DNA of 64,000 nucleotides from Leishmania panamensis (taxonomy: Eukaryota; Euglenozoa; Kinetoplastea; Trypanosomatida; Trypanosomatidae), in contig NC_025884.1 of the NCBI RefSeq assembly GCF_000755165.1, positions 385,156 through 449,155 of the forward strand. Reading direction: 5' to 3'. Within the stretch, counting starts at the first letter, position 1; each line of letters begins with the position of its first letter. The translations under genes were made by a program, and so were the position numbers. Of the stretch, positions 41,446 through 52,084 are shown one piece after another. Below the pieces are notes generated by a model. The model ran no database searches. It saw only the letters and a list, made by a program, of their open reading frames with translations, and had not been told where the DNA came from.

Positions 41446-42059
41446 CTCCTCGATAAGAGAGTGCTATGCCGAAAGAGAGAGAGAGAGAGAAAGGGAAGGA
41501 CAGAGCGAGCCGACAGGTGCTGAGTGTTGCTGCCAGGTGATAGAGGTCTGTGTGGGCAGGTGCATATGTGCGGTGAGAGAGGGGGAGGGAGATGCGTAAC
41601 GCTGGGGGAGTGGCAGCCACTGCGTTTCTTCAGAGGGGTGTGGGGTGGGGATTAAAAGGGCGTCAACGATGTACGCGCGAGTGTGTGTGTGTGTGCGTGT
41701 GTCAAACAAACGCACGCACGTACAAGTGTGAGTGGGCCGCAATGCAGTGCTACTTCGGCGAGGCGGAGGTGATGCCGATGTTCTTATTCGTTCGAGTGAT
41801 GTCTTGTGAGGTGCAGAGAGAGAAACGAAGAGAGAGAGAGAGCGCTAGACGGAGCAAAGGGAATGGTGGGAGCTTCGGGCGGGCGGGGCGGGCCATCAAC
41901 ACACAGTTGCCCACTCGCGCCTCCCTTCTCCACATTCTCCACATCCACCCACGCAGCTATAAGAGATGCCTATACAACCACACCTACCCAGGCCACATCC
42001 ACCCATCTAATATAGATCGATAGATGTGTATCCATCCATATGTATGCATAGGACGGGTT
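41446..42059. other. Intergenic region
   Basis: 614 bp holding a GA/CT-repeat splice tract (41470-41500), a TG tract (41682-41702) and purine-rich sequence. No gene seen. Confidence 0.6.
41464..41464 (-). promoter_or_regulatory. Predicted spliced-leader acceptor for the elongase
   Basis: On the minus strand a CCTTCCCTTTCTCTCTCTCT tract runs into TTTCGGCATAG, with AG at 41465-41464, 18 bases before the ATG. Confidence 0.65.
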
Positions 42060-43628
42060 TCAGTACTTCATTCCGCTCCCAGTGCCCCACGACTCCTCCC
42101 AGCACTTTGGCTTCCACCGCTGAGACACTGGCGGCGGCTGAAATGGGGCATGACCACGTTTGATGGGCTCGCGCCCTTCGCGGATGTCGCCGAGGTCTGT
42201 GAGCCCCAATTCTTTCCGGATCGCGAGCCGTTCGTCCTCTAATTGGTCCGACTCGATGCGCATACGCTCCAACTCCGGCGTCGTGAGGTCGGGCACGGCG
42301 TCGTGGTAAGGAATGCCCAAGTCAGTGCGCTCCCAGTAGTGATTCATCGGGTCCCCATCTGGCGTGTTCGGGTCCGTCGTCCCCTCCGGCGGCTTGCCGT
42401 GCGGTGGCTGCTGCTTGTTCCTGCGCACCTGCCGCCTGTACTCCAGCGCTTGCCACTCCATATTACGGAAGAGGTGACCCATCTCTGTCCGCATCACCTG
42501 CGTCTCTTCCTCGTTGTAGAAGAGGTCGCCACGGGCGAATCCGAGGGTCCACGTCGCACCCTGCCGCTTCTGACGGGCCGCCATCTCTTCGCCGGGCTTG
42601 CGCTCCGTCTCCCGTAGCGGCTTCGCGGTGCGATGGGCGTCGCCGTACACTTGGTCGTCGTCCAGCTCTTGGAAGGTCTGCGAGGCGCGGTTCATGTGTG
42701 CCATCAGCCTCATCAGCGCGTCCTCGACCTCCTCGTCCTCCAGCACCATTGCACCAAAGAACTGCTTCTTGTAGTCGCGGAGATGTTCCTCCTCGGCTAC
42801 GCTTGGCGGGTCGCCGCGGTGGCCACGCATCCACCGCTCCCACAGCCGTTCATCCGTTGTGAGCGCGCCGTACGGCTGATGCTTCTTATTGGAGTCCTTC
42901 CGGTACATGCGGCGCTGCTCCTCACGCCCCTTTAGGAATTGCCACGTCACGGTGAATTTGTTACCGAAGCGATCCTTGGCGATGAGGAGTTCCTGAGTAA
43001 AGAAGTAGCGCATGTAGTTCCAGTACGCGTACTCCCACCAGTGGATGATGCGGTTGTCTGCCAGGCCGGCGAAGGTGTGCTGCAGCCGGACCGTTTTGTC
43101 GCCAAAGGCGTCGACGGAGCGGACGTAGCGGTTCTTGTCCTTCGCGATCGCATCTCGCACCCGCTGTGCCGCCGCCGGGCCGCCGATCTGTGCCGCCTCG
43201 ACGATGAGCGCCTCTATGTGCGCCTCCACCTTGCGCTTCTCCTCCTCCAGGGCCAGTTGCCGCTTCGCTTTCTCCGCCAGCATCTCTTTTTCCTTTACTG
43301 CGAACGCAATGGCGTCCTCCTGTCGCCGCCGCAGGTACACCAGCTTACTCGTCAAGTCATCCTTTTCATTTGCCATGCTCTTAATGTTGGAGAGAATGCT
43401 GGCGTTGGTTAGACGGTGACGTGCCGACATGTGTAGGGAGGTGGGATAGCACACCGAGCGACGAGGCGAGCACGACAGAGATGACGAAGTGACAACAGAG
43501 GTGCTCACATCACCTTGCACGGATGAAGTGAGGGACGGCACGGCGCACAGACCGGCGTTACGGTAGCGACGGTAAATTGCGCCACTCTCGTTTCCGCGCG
43601 CCGCGCCACGCAGCGCTGATCGACGCAT
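42060..43628 (-). CDS. Mitochondrial protein with NDUFA12/NDUFAF2-like domain (complex I B17.2 family)
   Basis: 522 residues from the ATG at 43628. The start is basic and acid-poor (MRRSALRGAARGNESGAIYR), a likely mitochondrial presequence. A coiled stretch lies at about 95-145. At about 205-280 the sequence runs FFTQELLIAKDRFGNKFTV, then KGREEQRRMYRK, then LTTDERLWERWMRGHRGDPP. This matches the NDUFA12/NDUFAF2 layout of an FGN(K/R)(Y/F) box, a basic RR-x-Y box and a W-xx-W(L/M) box before DPP. NDUFA12 is a complex I accessory subunit and NDUFAF2 its assembly factor. Animal versions are about 145-170 aa, so this protein carries long extra N- and C-terminal parts. The AG of the apparent acceptor directly touches the ATG; the downstream Met at residue 67 is an alternative start. 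Confidence 0.7.
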   Translation of the reverse strand: MRRSALRGAARGNESGAIYRRYRNAGLCAVPSLTSSVQGDVSTSVVTSSSLSCSPRRSVCYPTSLHMSARHRLTNASILSNIKSMANEKDDLTSKLVYLRRRQEDAIAFAVKEKEMLAEKAKRQLALEEEKRKVEAHIEALIVEAAQIGGPAAAQRVRDAIAKDKNRYVRSVDAFGDKTVRLQHTFAGLADNRIIHWWEYAYWNYMRYFFTQELLIAKDRFGNKFTVTWQFLKGREEQRRMYRKDSNKKHQPYGALTTDERLWERWMRGHRGDPPSVAEEEHLRDYKKQFFGAMVLEDEEVEDALMRLMAHMNRASQTFQELDDDQVYGDAHRTAKPLRETERKPGEEMAARQKRQGATWTLGFARGDLFYNEEETQVMRTEMGHLFRNMEWQALEYRRQVRRNKQQPPHGKPPEGTTDPNTPDGDPMNHYWERTDLGIPYHDAVPDLTTPELERMRIESDQLEDERLAIRKELGLTDLGDIREGREPIKRGHAPFQPPPVSQRWKPKCWEESWGTGSGMKY

Positions 43629-43629
43629 C
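43629..43629 (-). promoter_or_regulatory. Predicted spliced-leader acceptor abutting the start codon
   Basis: The minus strand reads CTCCTCTTTTCCTTCTTGCAG directly followed by ATG. If used, the 5' UTR would consist of the spliced leader alone, or translation would begin at a later Met. Confidence 0.45.
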
Positions 43630-45259
43630 TGCAAGAAGGAAAAGAGGAGCAGCTGCGGAGGAGGTGGTGGTGGTGGTGGTGGGAGTCTCTGTGTGGTAGA
43701 GGAGCGCTGAGTTTTTAGTAGAACGCATCCCAGCAAGCAACGGCAGCAGCAGCAGCAGCAGCAGCAGCAGAGAGGGAGGAAAAGGCGAGTGTACGCGAAC
43801 ACAGTGATGTGACACACCCAATACAAAATGCGCGTCCTTCGATAGAAAACACCACGTGGATGCCACGTCGCGCCGCTTTCGCGAATGAAGGACAGCGCAC
43901 ACACGCACAGAGAGAGAGAGAGAGGGGAAAGAGGGGGTATAGTGGGGAGGGGTGAGCGAGAAAGGGAGTGACGGGAAAAATGGGCAGAGATGGACAGAGG
44001 GTGGTGGTCGTGGTGGCCAACGGTAATAGCAGGATGCTGCGGAAAGAGGAGAAGAGGTAGCAGAAGGTAACAGGCCCCCACTCTTCCCCACCATCCGAGC
44101 CAAAGGGCGCTCATTCGCCACGTTACACCCACACACGCATAGGTGCATACCTGGTGTGTCTGTGCGCCTCGGTTTCATAGCCTTCCAGTGAGGTCTTTGT
44201 GCCTGCTGTTGTCTGGGGATGGGAGGCGGAAATCGAGTCTCTTCAGAAGGGAAGGCGCGTGCCCACACAGTCCAACGACAATCCGAGAGGGGGGGGAGCA
44301 ACTTATGTAAGGAAGCAATGCAGTTTGGGAGGGGGGAGGAAGGTAGACGTTGCTCTAATTCATACGCCAAACAAGCGTATCTACATCGCATCTTGCTTCT
44401 CCACCCCTCGCTCTCGCTCCGTTGACGTGTACCCATCCACGTCAACGTGCAAACGCATGGAGAGAGGGAGGTGGCAGGTATGAGGAGCACACAGGTGGTG
44501 GTGGGTGGTGGTGGTGGTGTCGACAAAGAGCAAAGCCAACGCCCCAACCACAATACACCAAAGAACAGCGAATGATACAGGGCAAGTATGCAGAGGCACC
44601 ACACCTTCACGGAAAGATACCCCCCCCTCCCCCCCCCACCACACGCACCCTCCCCCCCCCCCCCACACACACGCACACTTTGCGCATAGGCACATGTATA
44701 CGTGCATTTATACCGTGTTTAGATGCGAGTAGCGAGGGGAGAGCGTGCGAGAGGGAAAGAGATGAAGGGGGGAGGGAGGGAGGTGGGGAAGGCAGCGAAT
44801 AAAGCATCACCATAGACACATGGGACACATGCAGCGAGGTAACCGTAGCAAGCGGAGAAGAAACGGGCGACTCAGCAGCGGGTAGAGGTAATTTCAACAT
44901 TGCTCTGAGGAGGAAGCAGGATGAATGAGGGAAAGAAAGGAGAAAACAAAGAACGTGCACACACGTACGTACAGAGAGAGAGGCGAGGAAGCGACTGACT
45001 CACACTCTCCAATACGCCTTTACACAAAGGACTACCACCATTCTTATCTGATCTACTCTAAGGAGGATGACAGCAGCGACCGCAACGCCAGCAGCAGTGC
45101 TCACTCTCCAACCTCTCTTCCCCCCTGATGTACTCACCCGCTCCTCATCACAATCCACGGAGGCCATGGTAGGTACTCACATATTTGCATACACACGCCA
45201 GCCTTCTTCGCCACCGCTTCCCTTCCCTCGGGTCTTCCTTGGCACGCGGGTGGTCAGAA
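43629..45259. other. Intergenic region with CAG-type and simple repeats
   Basis: 1.6 kb. Next to the gene lie a GGT tract (43662-43681) and an AGC run (43745-43770, reading GCT on the coding strand). Further on are GA tracts (43910-43923), C-runs (44621-44663) and mixed sequence to 45259. Frames here encode only homopolymer-like peptides. No gene. Confidence 0.6.
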
Positions 45260-48200
45260 TCACCCCCGACGAGTGGATGGCACCACCGTCTGCGAGACGA
45301 CTTCCGCGAGGCGCCGCAGCGCCGCAGCACGCAGATTGGTGTTGCGGCTCATCCGTTGCTTTTCTGAGCCTGGCGGTACGCTGGCAGAGATTTCATGCGA
45401 GGCGTCCGGTCCGCTGCCTGCCTGTGCACCTCGACGTGTCGGTGTCGATGTCGAGAATTTCGTGGCGGCACCAATCTGCCGCACCGCGGCTACAAGGCTT
45501 TCACCCATATCCCCAGAAGGCTGGCCGCAGCCACCACGAACGACGGGACAGTGCTGCTGAGATAAATTTGACGCCTGCGCGCTCTGTTTGTGAGGGCTGC
45601 CGAGGCGATCCCGAGTGGTGGAGAGTTCCGCAGTGGCAGGTGATAGCAAAGCTGAAGAGGCAAAGCGTGAAGCACCTGAACTCACTCGCGCTGCGGAAGG
45701 CCGACGATGCGGCTGCGCCGCCGTCCACGACGGCGTCGACCACCGGCGCCTGGTCTGCGCACGCGGCTTATCGGCGTCGTAGAAGACCTCTTCGTCTTCA
45801 TCGGCGCCTCCGGCTTCATGCATGTCAGCACAGCGCGTGCGATTGTCGTTGTTAGCGCAGTGGCTCCTGTGAGGATGACCGCGTGTCGCCATGGGTGCGG
45901 CGAAGAGGGCGTTGACTGAGGAGCGCTGACGGGTGCCAGGGGTGGCGGGTAGCAGGGATGGGGGATGAGATGACGCTGCTGCCGCTGCTACTGGGGCCAC
46001 ACGTTGCGGAATATGGTGCGCATGCGGAGAAGCGAGATTTGCGGACGCTGCCGCAGGCCCGCGTGAGAGAAGCGGTTCGTCGCGGCTTAGCAAACGCCGC
46101 GGGTAGCGGCGTTGAGGGGCTGCAGCCGCACTATTCCTGCTACTACCGAGATGATAGACGTCCAAGTTGCGGACCGACGGTGGAGCTGCGTCTAGGGGCG
46201 GTTCTCGAGGCAGATGATGCTGCGAGGTGAGGGCCGACGCCGACCCAGGGAGGCCCTGTGTAGTTGGTATCGCTGGGTAGCGCGCATCGATGCCGCTGTA
46301 GCACCACCGTAGCTCCGCGGACTCGCCTTCTTCGATGGGCCTCTGTGTCAGCTCCCTCGTGTAGTAACGGTCACATGCGTCGTACGCCGGGCCTCTGTAC
46401 TTTATAGGGCTGTAGCGGCTCTGCACATTCGATAACTCGCTGCTGCCATCGCGTCCGCAGCCATACCGCCGCTGACTGCTGCTGTACGAGTACGTCTGGG
46501 GGTCGATTACGACCATCGGCGTGGTAGCCGTGGTGTTGTAATGGTGCCGCAGCTGTTTCGCCAACTTCGCGTAGGTGCGGTGATGATGGTGGGAGTGGGA
46601 GGCGCCGTAGGGAGCGTCCTCGTTGCCTTCGCTGTCTTCCTCTTCCTGCCCTACATCGGTGTAGTTCTTTGACAGCACGTCGTTCGTCGTCAGTGAGGCT
46701 GATGTTTTGCCCGACGAACGCACAAACTCGTGAGCTCTTACGCTACTGCCACTGACTTGTCGCTTCGCCGTCTGCAGCTCCTCACTCAATACACGCATGT
46801 ACTCCATAACTTTCTTTACTGTGGCTTCGTCTAGGACAGTACCGACACCTTCAGCAGTCTCGGCAGCCTTGCCCAGCTGACACGTCGATGCAGCTTCTCC
46901 CGGTGATCGGGGTGGAGAGTGCACCGATGCGCGGTTCTCTATGGAAGGGCATTGTTCACCCTGCTGCTGCTCGTGTTGCTGACACTGTTGGCGTTTCCAA
47001 CGGCGCAGCTCCGCACGTGCTACCGCCGCCTCCGACTGCGCCTGGTCGCGCTCGAGCTCCACGGCATGCTTGGCGTTGGTTAACTTGCCAACGTGGTGCT
47101 CGGCAATCGCGACTGCCTTGCGGAGGCGCTGCATCTCTTCCGTGAGTTGCTGAACCGTGGCATCCGTGTCGGAGGAGGCCACATCACCAGTTTTGTTGTC
47201 CGTGGCGGGCGACGAATCAACAACCAGCTGGGCGAGTTGGAACATGTGCGCCATCACCTTCAGGACCGCGCCGTCGCTCGTGAAGGAATATACCTTTGCC
47301 TTGGCAGTGCTTGCCGCAGTGGGAGCAGCGGCACCTTCTTCTTGACCAGCTTGCTGCTGCTGACGCTCCTGCTGCTCCCTGTTCGAAGCGCGTGGGGTGA
47401 GAGGGGGCGTTCGACTCGGCTTCGGAGGCCGATGGGCTGCTGCTTCGGCGACCGTTGTGGCAGTGGCATTGATCCTTATCGTGCCTCCTGAAGCAGGCTT
47501 TGTGGACGCTTCAACATCGTCGCCAAGGCACCTGATCTGACCGCTCTTCGCCGTCACGACATCCGGCTTCGTGGTTCCCTCGCTATCGTTCCGCACACAG
47601 AGCGCCAGCAACTCGGGGGACAGGGCATGAGATGCTGGCAGGGTGCGGTGCTCTGCCCAGTTCATGTATGCGACGCACACATCCACTACTTCATCTGCCA
47701 GACGGCGGTACTCCACTGCGAGGGTGGTGCGCTGCACCAGCCGGTCTACCACACCACGGAAGCCGTCCGCCAGCTGTTCCAGCGCTGTCACCCACGTGCA
47801 GCTTCCCTCGCCGCCGACGCGGTTGAAAAAATAGCAGCCCTTCTGCCGCTGCCCGCGGTCACGCAGCGTCACGTAGAGCTCATGAAGGGTGTCACGACTC
47901 TGCCCAAACGCGCCTTCCATGTCCACCTCGCTGTACTTCTCTAACATGTCCGCCAGCAGCTGCTGCATGGCGTCAACGTCCTTCTGAAGCACAATGGCGG
48001 CCATCTTGTGGTTGGCGCTGAAACGCTTCAGGGTGTCCTGCACTACTTCCATATTTTGGTAGGCGACGCGGAGTATCACGTCGTTGTTCGCGGCAATAGT
48101 GCGCGTCGGCGACGGCGCTGGTGTCTTCTCTGTCGAGTTGCCTCCGCGTCCCTCCTCCCTACTGAATTGCTCCCGTTCGTCGCCGTCCCTGCGAACGGCG

Positions 48201-51200
48201 GCCGTGGATGCGCCGGCTGCTGCACTCCGCTGCTGCGACACGCGGATGAGACGGTCGAGGTCGATGTCGACAAATCCGTCATTCTGGGCATCTCCGTCAA
48301 ATACCAGCTCCGTCTCGCCCGAGCTGCGCCGCCGCGACGCGGAGGGGATGCTCAGGTAGTGCACCTGTAGCAGCGACGTGACGGCAGTGTAGAGACGTGC
48401 CACCGTCTCGTACAGTCGTGCGATGCGGTGGTCGTACGGAAGAACGCCACCAGTCGCCGCGGCAGTGGAATCGCGAGCGAGTTGGACCAGCGTCTCTTGT
48501 TGCGATGTTGCGCCGCTCGTGACCGTGTCTCCGAAAGAAGGCGCCAGAGGAGGCAACGTGGCTGGCGTCCCGAGTGTTGCCGTGGCGGGTGTGGGGCGTT
48601 GGTCCTGCGCGGCGGCTTGAATGGCGGCGTCGAGGGCGGGGAGGATGACGTCAGCCGCTCGCATGAGGCACGAGTCGATGTCGTACAGGTTGTCTTCTGG
48701 TGTGTCCTCTGGCAGGGCTGCTGCTGCTGCTGCGCGGCTCTGCGGTGAGGCGAAGAAGCGGCACACTGCGGCAAAGTATTTCACAATCTTCCTCTGTGTG
48801 TAGAGGTGGTCCTCAGTCGTCTGCTGCAACCGCTGGGCCCATCGGTTGTACTTCTGCAAGAGCTCTGCTAGGGTGCGCTCCACGTACTCAGTCGCTTCCG
48901 CAGAGAGGTCATCCATCCGTTCCTCGCCGCCGCGTCGCAGTACCTCCTCCACTAGCTCATCTTTAGCTGATTCATCTGTGCCCATGAGGAACAGGGTCTG
49001 CTTCACCATTTGACCGTTTTTCGCAAGTCGCTGCATTAGCATTGCCATGACCTCGTGGAACGCCACAGTGTCCGCCTTCCATCGCTCCTCGCCAGCGCGC
49101 AGCTGCGCCAGCTCTTCTTGTGCCGCCGCCCAGTCACGCACCTCTCCGCTCACCCCTATGCGGGATGCAACGAGCTGCAGTGCCTCTAACACGTTATGCT
49201 CCGTTACAGCTGCACCAAGTATATTAGCCTCATTCGCCGTGCTGTCTTTGGTGGTCGTCGCGGAAGAGACCTTGGCGGCGGTCGCAGGCTCCAGGGCGGG
49301 CCGCAGATTGAGGCGGCGGAGTGCACTGATGCCGTCGCCACGGCCGCCCCCCTCTGCCTCATCGCATCCTTTTCCTGTGTCGTTCGCTTCGCCGGCAGAC
49401 ACTGTACCACTCGCTGCTGTGGTGGTGGGGAAGCTGAGACCGAGACCGTCTCTGCCAATACGTTCCACCGCGGCAGCCACCTTTTGTAGTCGCCTCTGCA
49501 GCCCCGTACTCTTCTGCGACGCCGCTTCCGCGCGCGCTTTGCCGGCGGCAGCACCCTGCAACGCCCGCTGATACTTGGTCTTCACCACGCGCAGCCGCTC
49601 CACCACATCGCTTAAGAAGTGATCCAGCTTTGCAGGGGTGAGGTTACGCTCCAGATCAGCGTTGCCCATCACTTCACTCAGCAGCTGCTCTGACGCCTCG
49701 CTGTCTGCCGCGGCGTCTTCCTGCGGAACACAGAGGTCTCGGAGCAGCTGTACAACTTGTTTTCCATGCTTCGTCATTGACTCCTCCATGTGGGCGAGTC
49801 CCACGCGACCCTGCGCCCCAGCCAATTCCTTTCGTTGCTGCTGGCCCAAAACGGTGGCAAAACGCGACTTGACTAGCTCAACCATCTCCAGCAGGTTTCG
49901 CGTTGGCGGCTCCACCCGCACGGTCGCGATGCTGTGCGGCACACAGCTGCCAGACACGCTGCCGCCCCGCCGCGCATCGACGAGAAGCTGCGCTAGTTCT
50001 TCCACGGCCTGTGTCGAGGAGTGACGCAGCGCAATCTCTTCCTCTGAGATGTGGTGCGGGAATGATACGACGGAGGTGACGGTCCTTTGCAGAGACTGAA
50101 GTGAGCGGGACAAGGCTTCATCCAGTTGTAGGTCGCCGTTGGCGTCGCTGACGTCGGCTTGGGGCGACGAAGAAAGACAAAACACCTCCGCCAACCTCTG
50201 CCGCTCCGCCTCGACCACTTCCATGTAGCGTTCCATCGATAGGTACTCAGAGAGAAGGAAACGTATCAGCTTGGTGAGGTTGCTGCATCGCGTCAACACG
50301 GGTGCCTCTGGCACTTGCAAGTTAAAGTGGATCTGCAGCGAGGCTGGGATTATATCAATGATGGACTGCAACGTGCTCCCTACGGTGTGCGAGTTGCCCA
50401 TGGCAGAAGTCCCACCTTCCTCTGCTGCGCTTTCCGTCAGCTCCCGTTGGGCCTTCAGCTCAGCGAGCGTGGACGAGGGTGTGAGTTGACGGAAGCTCTG
50501 CGTCTCGACAGTGGTGCTCTCCATCTTTTTCATAGAAGTGGTCTTTGCAGTAGCGTATTCCTTAGCGAGCTGCGAGAGCGCATCACAGCTGGCATGAAGA
50601 AGCTGCGACACATTTTCTTTCGTCCTTCTTGCCTCCGGCAGCAGCATCGGGGGCGAAAGGTCCAAGTTCTTCTCAAAGCAGGCTTGCATGACGTCACGAA
50701 TAGTGTGCCGCAGTTCGTTCAGCGGCTCCTCCAGCCAAGCAGGACTCGGAGTGACCACAGGGCGGGCTGATGTGCCTTCCCGTAACCTTGCCGAGACTTG
50801 GGCGATGGACGGTGGCGATTCTTCGCCGTAGAGACTGAAGCGGCGCCGCGCAGCATCACTATACTCTCGCAGGAGCAGATCTTTGAAGTTATTCTCCCGC
50901 TTTGCGTGCTCCAGTTCCTTCACAACTTCCAGCAGAACAGCTGGAATGTCGGCATCGCACGCGATTGCGCCGTAGCTCTCAAGGATGTCAGAAACTTGAA
51001 CAAGCGTTTTATCATTTGGCTGATAGGCATTATGACTCGATTCTTGGAGATGTACACTGCCCAGCAGTTGGTCGCGCACATCGGCGTCTAGAAGCGATCT
51101 ATCTCTATTTGGTGACGCAATGCTGGATGCCTCTGATTGGGTCCTCGACCCAGCCGAGCGCGCAACTGGCGACGTCCACAGCTGCGAGTGGGCGTTGGCC

Positions 51201-51220
51201 CACATTTGCTTTTTGTTCAT
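45260..51220 (-). CDS. Giant coiled-coil protein (about 1986 aa), probable cytoskeletal component
   Basis: The frame opens at 51325, but the ATG at 51220 follows a C-run/AG acceptor and gives 1986 residues starting MNKKQMWANAHSQLW. The N-terminal 150 residues contain a compact hydrophobic/helical segment (VSDILESYGAIACDADIP, then VVKELEHAKRE). From about 160 to 1450 the chain is dominated by Leu/Glu/Gln/Arg heptad helices broken by Ala/Thr/Gly-rich linkers and Gln runs. The last 500 residues are low-complexity with His, Ser, Arg and Tyr-rich patches and no coil. No membrane segment, signal or catalytic motif is seen. It is the largest gene in the window. A role at the basal body, axoneme or paraflagellar cytoskeleton is inference from composition. 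Confidence 0.85.
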   Translation of the reverse strand: MNKKQMWANAHSQLWTSPVARSAGSRTQSEASSIASPNRDRSLLDADVRDQLLGSVHLQESSHNAYQPNDKTLVQVSDILESYGAIACDADIPAVLLEVVKELEHAKRENNFKDLLLREYSDAARRRFSLYGEESPPSIAQVSARLREGTSARPVVTPSPAWLEEPLNELRHTIRDVMQACFEKNLDLSPPMLLPEARRTKENVSQLLHASCDALSQLAKEYATAKTTSMKKMESTTVETQSFRQLTPSSTLAELKAQRELTESAAEEGGTSAMGNSHTVGSTLQSIIDIIPASLQIHFNLQVPEAPVLTRCSNLTKLIRFLLSEYLSMERYMEVVEAERQRLAEVFCLSSSPQADVSDANGDLQLDEALSRSLQSLQRTVTSVVSFPHHISEEEIALRHSSTQAVEELAQLLVDARRGGSVSGSCVPHSIATVRVEPPTRNLLEMVELVKSRFATVLGQQQRKELAGAQGRVGLAHMEESMTKHGKQVVQLLRDLCVPQEDAAADSEASEQLLSEVMGNADLERNLTPAKLDHFLSDVVERLRVVKTKYQRALQGAAAGKARAEAASQKSTGLQRRLQKVAAAVERIGRDGLGLSFPTTTAASGTVSAGEANDTGKGCDEAEGGGRGDGISALRRLNLRPALEPATAAKVSSATTTKDSTANEANILGAAVTEHNVLEALQLVASRIGVSGEVRDWAAAQEELAQLRAGEERWKADTVAFHEVMAMLMQRLAKNGQMVKQTLFLMGTDESAKDELVEEVLRRGGEERMDDLSAEATEYVERTLAELLQKYNRWAQRLQQTTEDHLYTQRKIVKYFAAVCRFFASPQSRAAAAAALPEDTPEDNLYDIDSCLMRAADVILPALDAAIQAAAQDQRPTPATATLGTPATLPPLAPSFGDTVTSGATSQQETLVQLARDSTAAATGGVLPYDHRIARLYETVARLYTAVTSLLQVHYLSIPSASRRRSSGETELVFDGDAQNDGFVDIDLDRLIRVSQQRSAAAGASTAAVRRDGDEREQFSREEGRGGNSTEKTPAPSPTRTIAANNDVILRVAYQNMEVVQDTLKRFSANHKMAAIVLQKDVDAMQQLLADMLEKYSEVDMEGAFGQSRDTLHELYVTLRDRGQRQKGCYFFNRVGGEGSCTWVTALEQLADGFRGVVDRLVQRTTLAVEYRRLADEVVDVCVAYMNWAEHRTLPASHALSPELLALCVRNDSEGTTKPDVVTAKSGQIRCLGDDVEASTKPASGGTIRINATATTVAEAAAHRPPKPSRTPPLTPRASNREQQERQQQQAGQEEGAAAPTAASTAKAKVYSFTSDGAVLKVMAHMFQLAQLVVDSSPATDNKTGDVASSDTDATVQQLTEEMQRLRKAVAIAEHHVGKLTNAKHAVELERDQAQSEAAVARAELRRWKRQQCQQHEQQQGEQCPSIENRASVHSPPRSPGEAASTCQLGKAAETAEGVGTVLDEATVKKVMEYMRVLSEELQTAKRQVSGSSVRAHEFVRSSGKTSASLTTNDVLSKNYTDVGQEEEDSEGNEDAPYGASHSHHHHRTYAKLAKQLRHHYNTTATTPMVVIDPQTYSYSSSQRRYGCGRDGSSELSNVQSRYSPIKYRGPAYDACDRYYTRELTQRPIEEGESAELRWCYSGIDARYPAIPTTQGLPGSASALTSQHHLPREPPLDAAPPSVRNLDVYHLGSSRNSAAAAPQRRYPRRLLSRDEPLLSRGPAAASANLASPHAHHIPQRVAPVAAAAASSHPPSLLPATPGTRQRSSVNALFAAPMATRGHPHRSHCANNDNRTRCADMHEAGGADEDEEVFYDADKPRAQTRRRWSTPSWTAAQPHRRPSAARVSSGASRFASSALLSPATAELSTTRDRLGSPHKQSAQASNLSQQHCPVVRGGCGQPSGDMGESLVAAVRQIGAATKFSTSTPTRRGAQAGSGPDASHEISASVPPGSEKQRMSRNTNLRAAALRRLAEVVSQTVVPSTRRG

Positions 51221-51670
51221 CCTCGATCTGGGGGGGGGGGCGCCAGAAGGAGTTTGGCAGCAAGGAAGATGCAGAAAAATTGGTAAGGGTAGAAGTAGTA
51301 CAGCAGACGTGTATTGCAGATGCATGATTGGATTGGATTGGGGGGGGTGGATTCACAGTACTCCTCGAAGAAAAAACCAGGATCTGCCCAATCAATGTGG
51401 TGCTCTCAGCACAGCTCATTCATCCTGACGAGATGCAGCTGAAGACGAGCGACACAAAATTCGTTTGTTCGCCTATCGTTACTATTGCTCTGAGTAGCAC
51501 AATAAGCTAAGAGCTGACACACCTATCCACACACACACACAAGGATGCTTTGATTGCCTTGATTTTACCTTACAGAGCTTAATACCCAAGAAAAGGGCGA
51601 AGGTTGAAATCTATGACGTCATGAACCAAGAGGCGTTTTGTGAGTCAGTTATGATCGCCAAGCAATGCTG
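51221..51670. other. Intergenic region
   Basis: 450 bp with a G-run (51231-51240) that acts as a C-tract for the downstream minus-strand gene, and a CA tract (51528-51540). No gene seen. Confidence 0.6.
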
Positions 51671-52084
51671 CTAGTGCTGCTGCTGCTGCTGTTGCTCAAT
51701 AAGCTGCATCTGCCGTTCCTGCATCCTGCGGTACAGCTCTTGTGCCTTCTTCTGCAGCTCCGCCTCCTTTCGATCAATTTCAGCGATGCTACTGTCACTC
51801 CTCTTGATTTCACCGTTGATGTAGTCCAGGCGATTGCTGATGACTGTCTTGGCATCGCTCTGGTCCTGCGGAACAAGAGCAGGGCCGATAAGCTTGTAAA
51901 CTGTCGCATCGGGCTCCAGCTTGTTCATTTCATCACGCACTAGCTCATTCTCATTCTTTTGCCCGCCAAGCTGGCGCCGGGCCTCGATGAGCTTGCCCTT
52001 CTTGTCGCCCAACTCCTGAAGCTCCTTCAGAATTGGTCTCAGAAGGTCGTTAAGCTTCTTGATATCTGGGTGTACCTGTTGCAT
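51671..52084 (-). CDS. PFDN6: Prefoldin subunit 6 (beta-type, KE2)
   Basis: 137 residues, matching the family (about 125-130). Prefoldin is a hexameric chaperone that passes unfolded actin and tubulin to the CCT chaperonin. Beta subunits have two long helices joined by a short beta hairpin. Here helix 1 (about residues 7-62), the hairpin with ATVYKLIGPALVPQD (about 60-74, the diagnostic VYKLIGPVLVxQ motif of subunit 6), and helix 2 (about 80-130) are all evident. The C-terminus ends in a run of seven Gln and His encoded by a CAG-type tract, an extension prone to length change. It precedes SDS22 in the leftward array. Confidence 0.93.
   Translation of the reverse strand: MQQVHPDIKKLNDLLRPILKELQELGDKKGKLIEARRQLGGQKNENELVRDEMNKLEPDATVYKLIGPALVPQDQSDAKTVISNRLDYINGEIKRSDSSIAEIDRKEAELQKKAQELYRRMQERQMQLIEQQQQQQH

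Noticed and set aside
43745..43770. AGC/GCT repeat giving a poly-Cys or poly-Ala/Ser peptide
   Set aside because: It lies in the leader upstream of the predicted start at 43628, so it is a microsatellite and not part of a protein.
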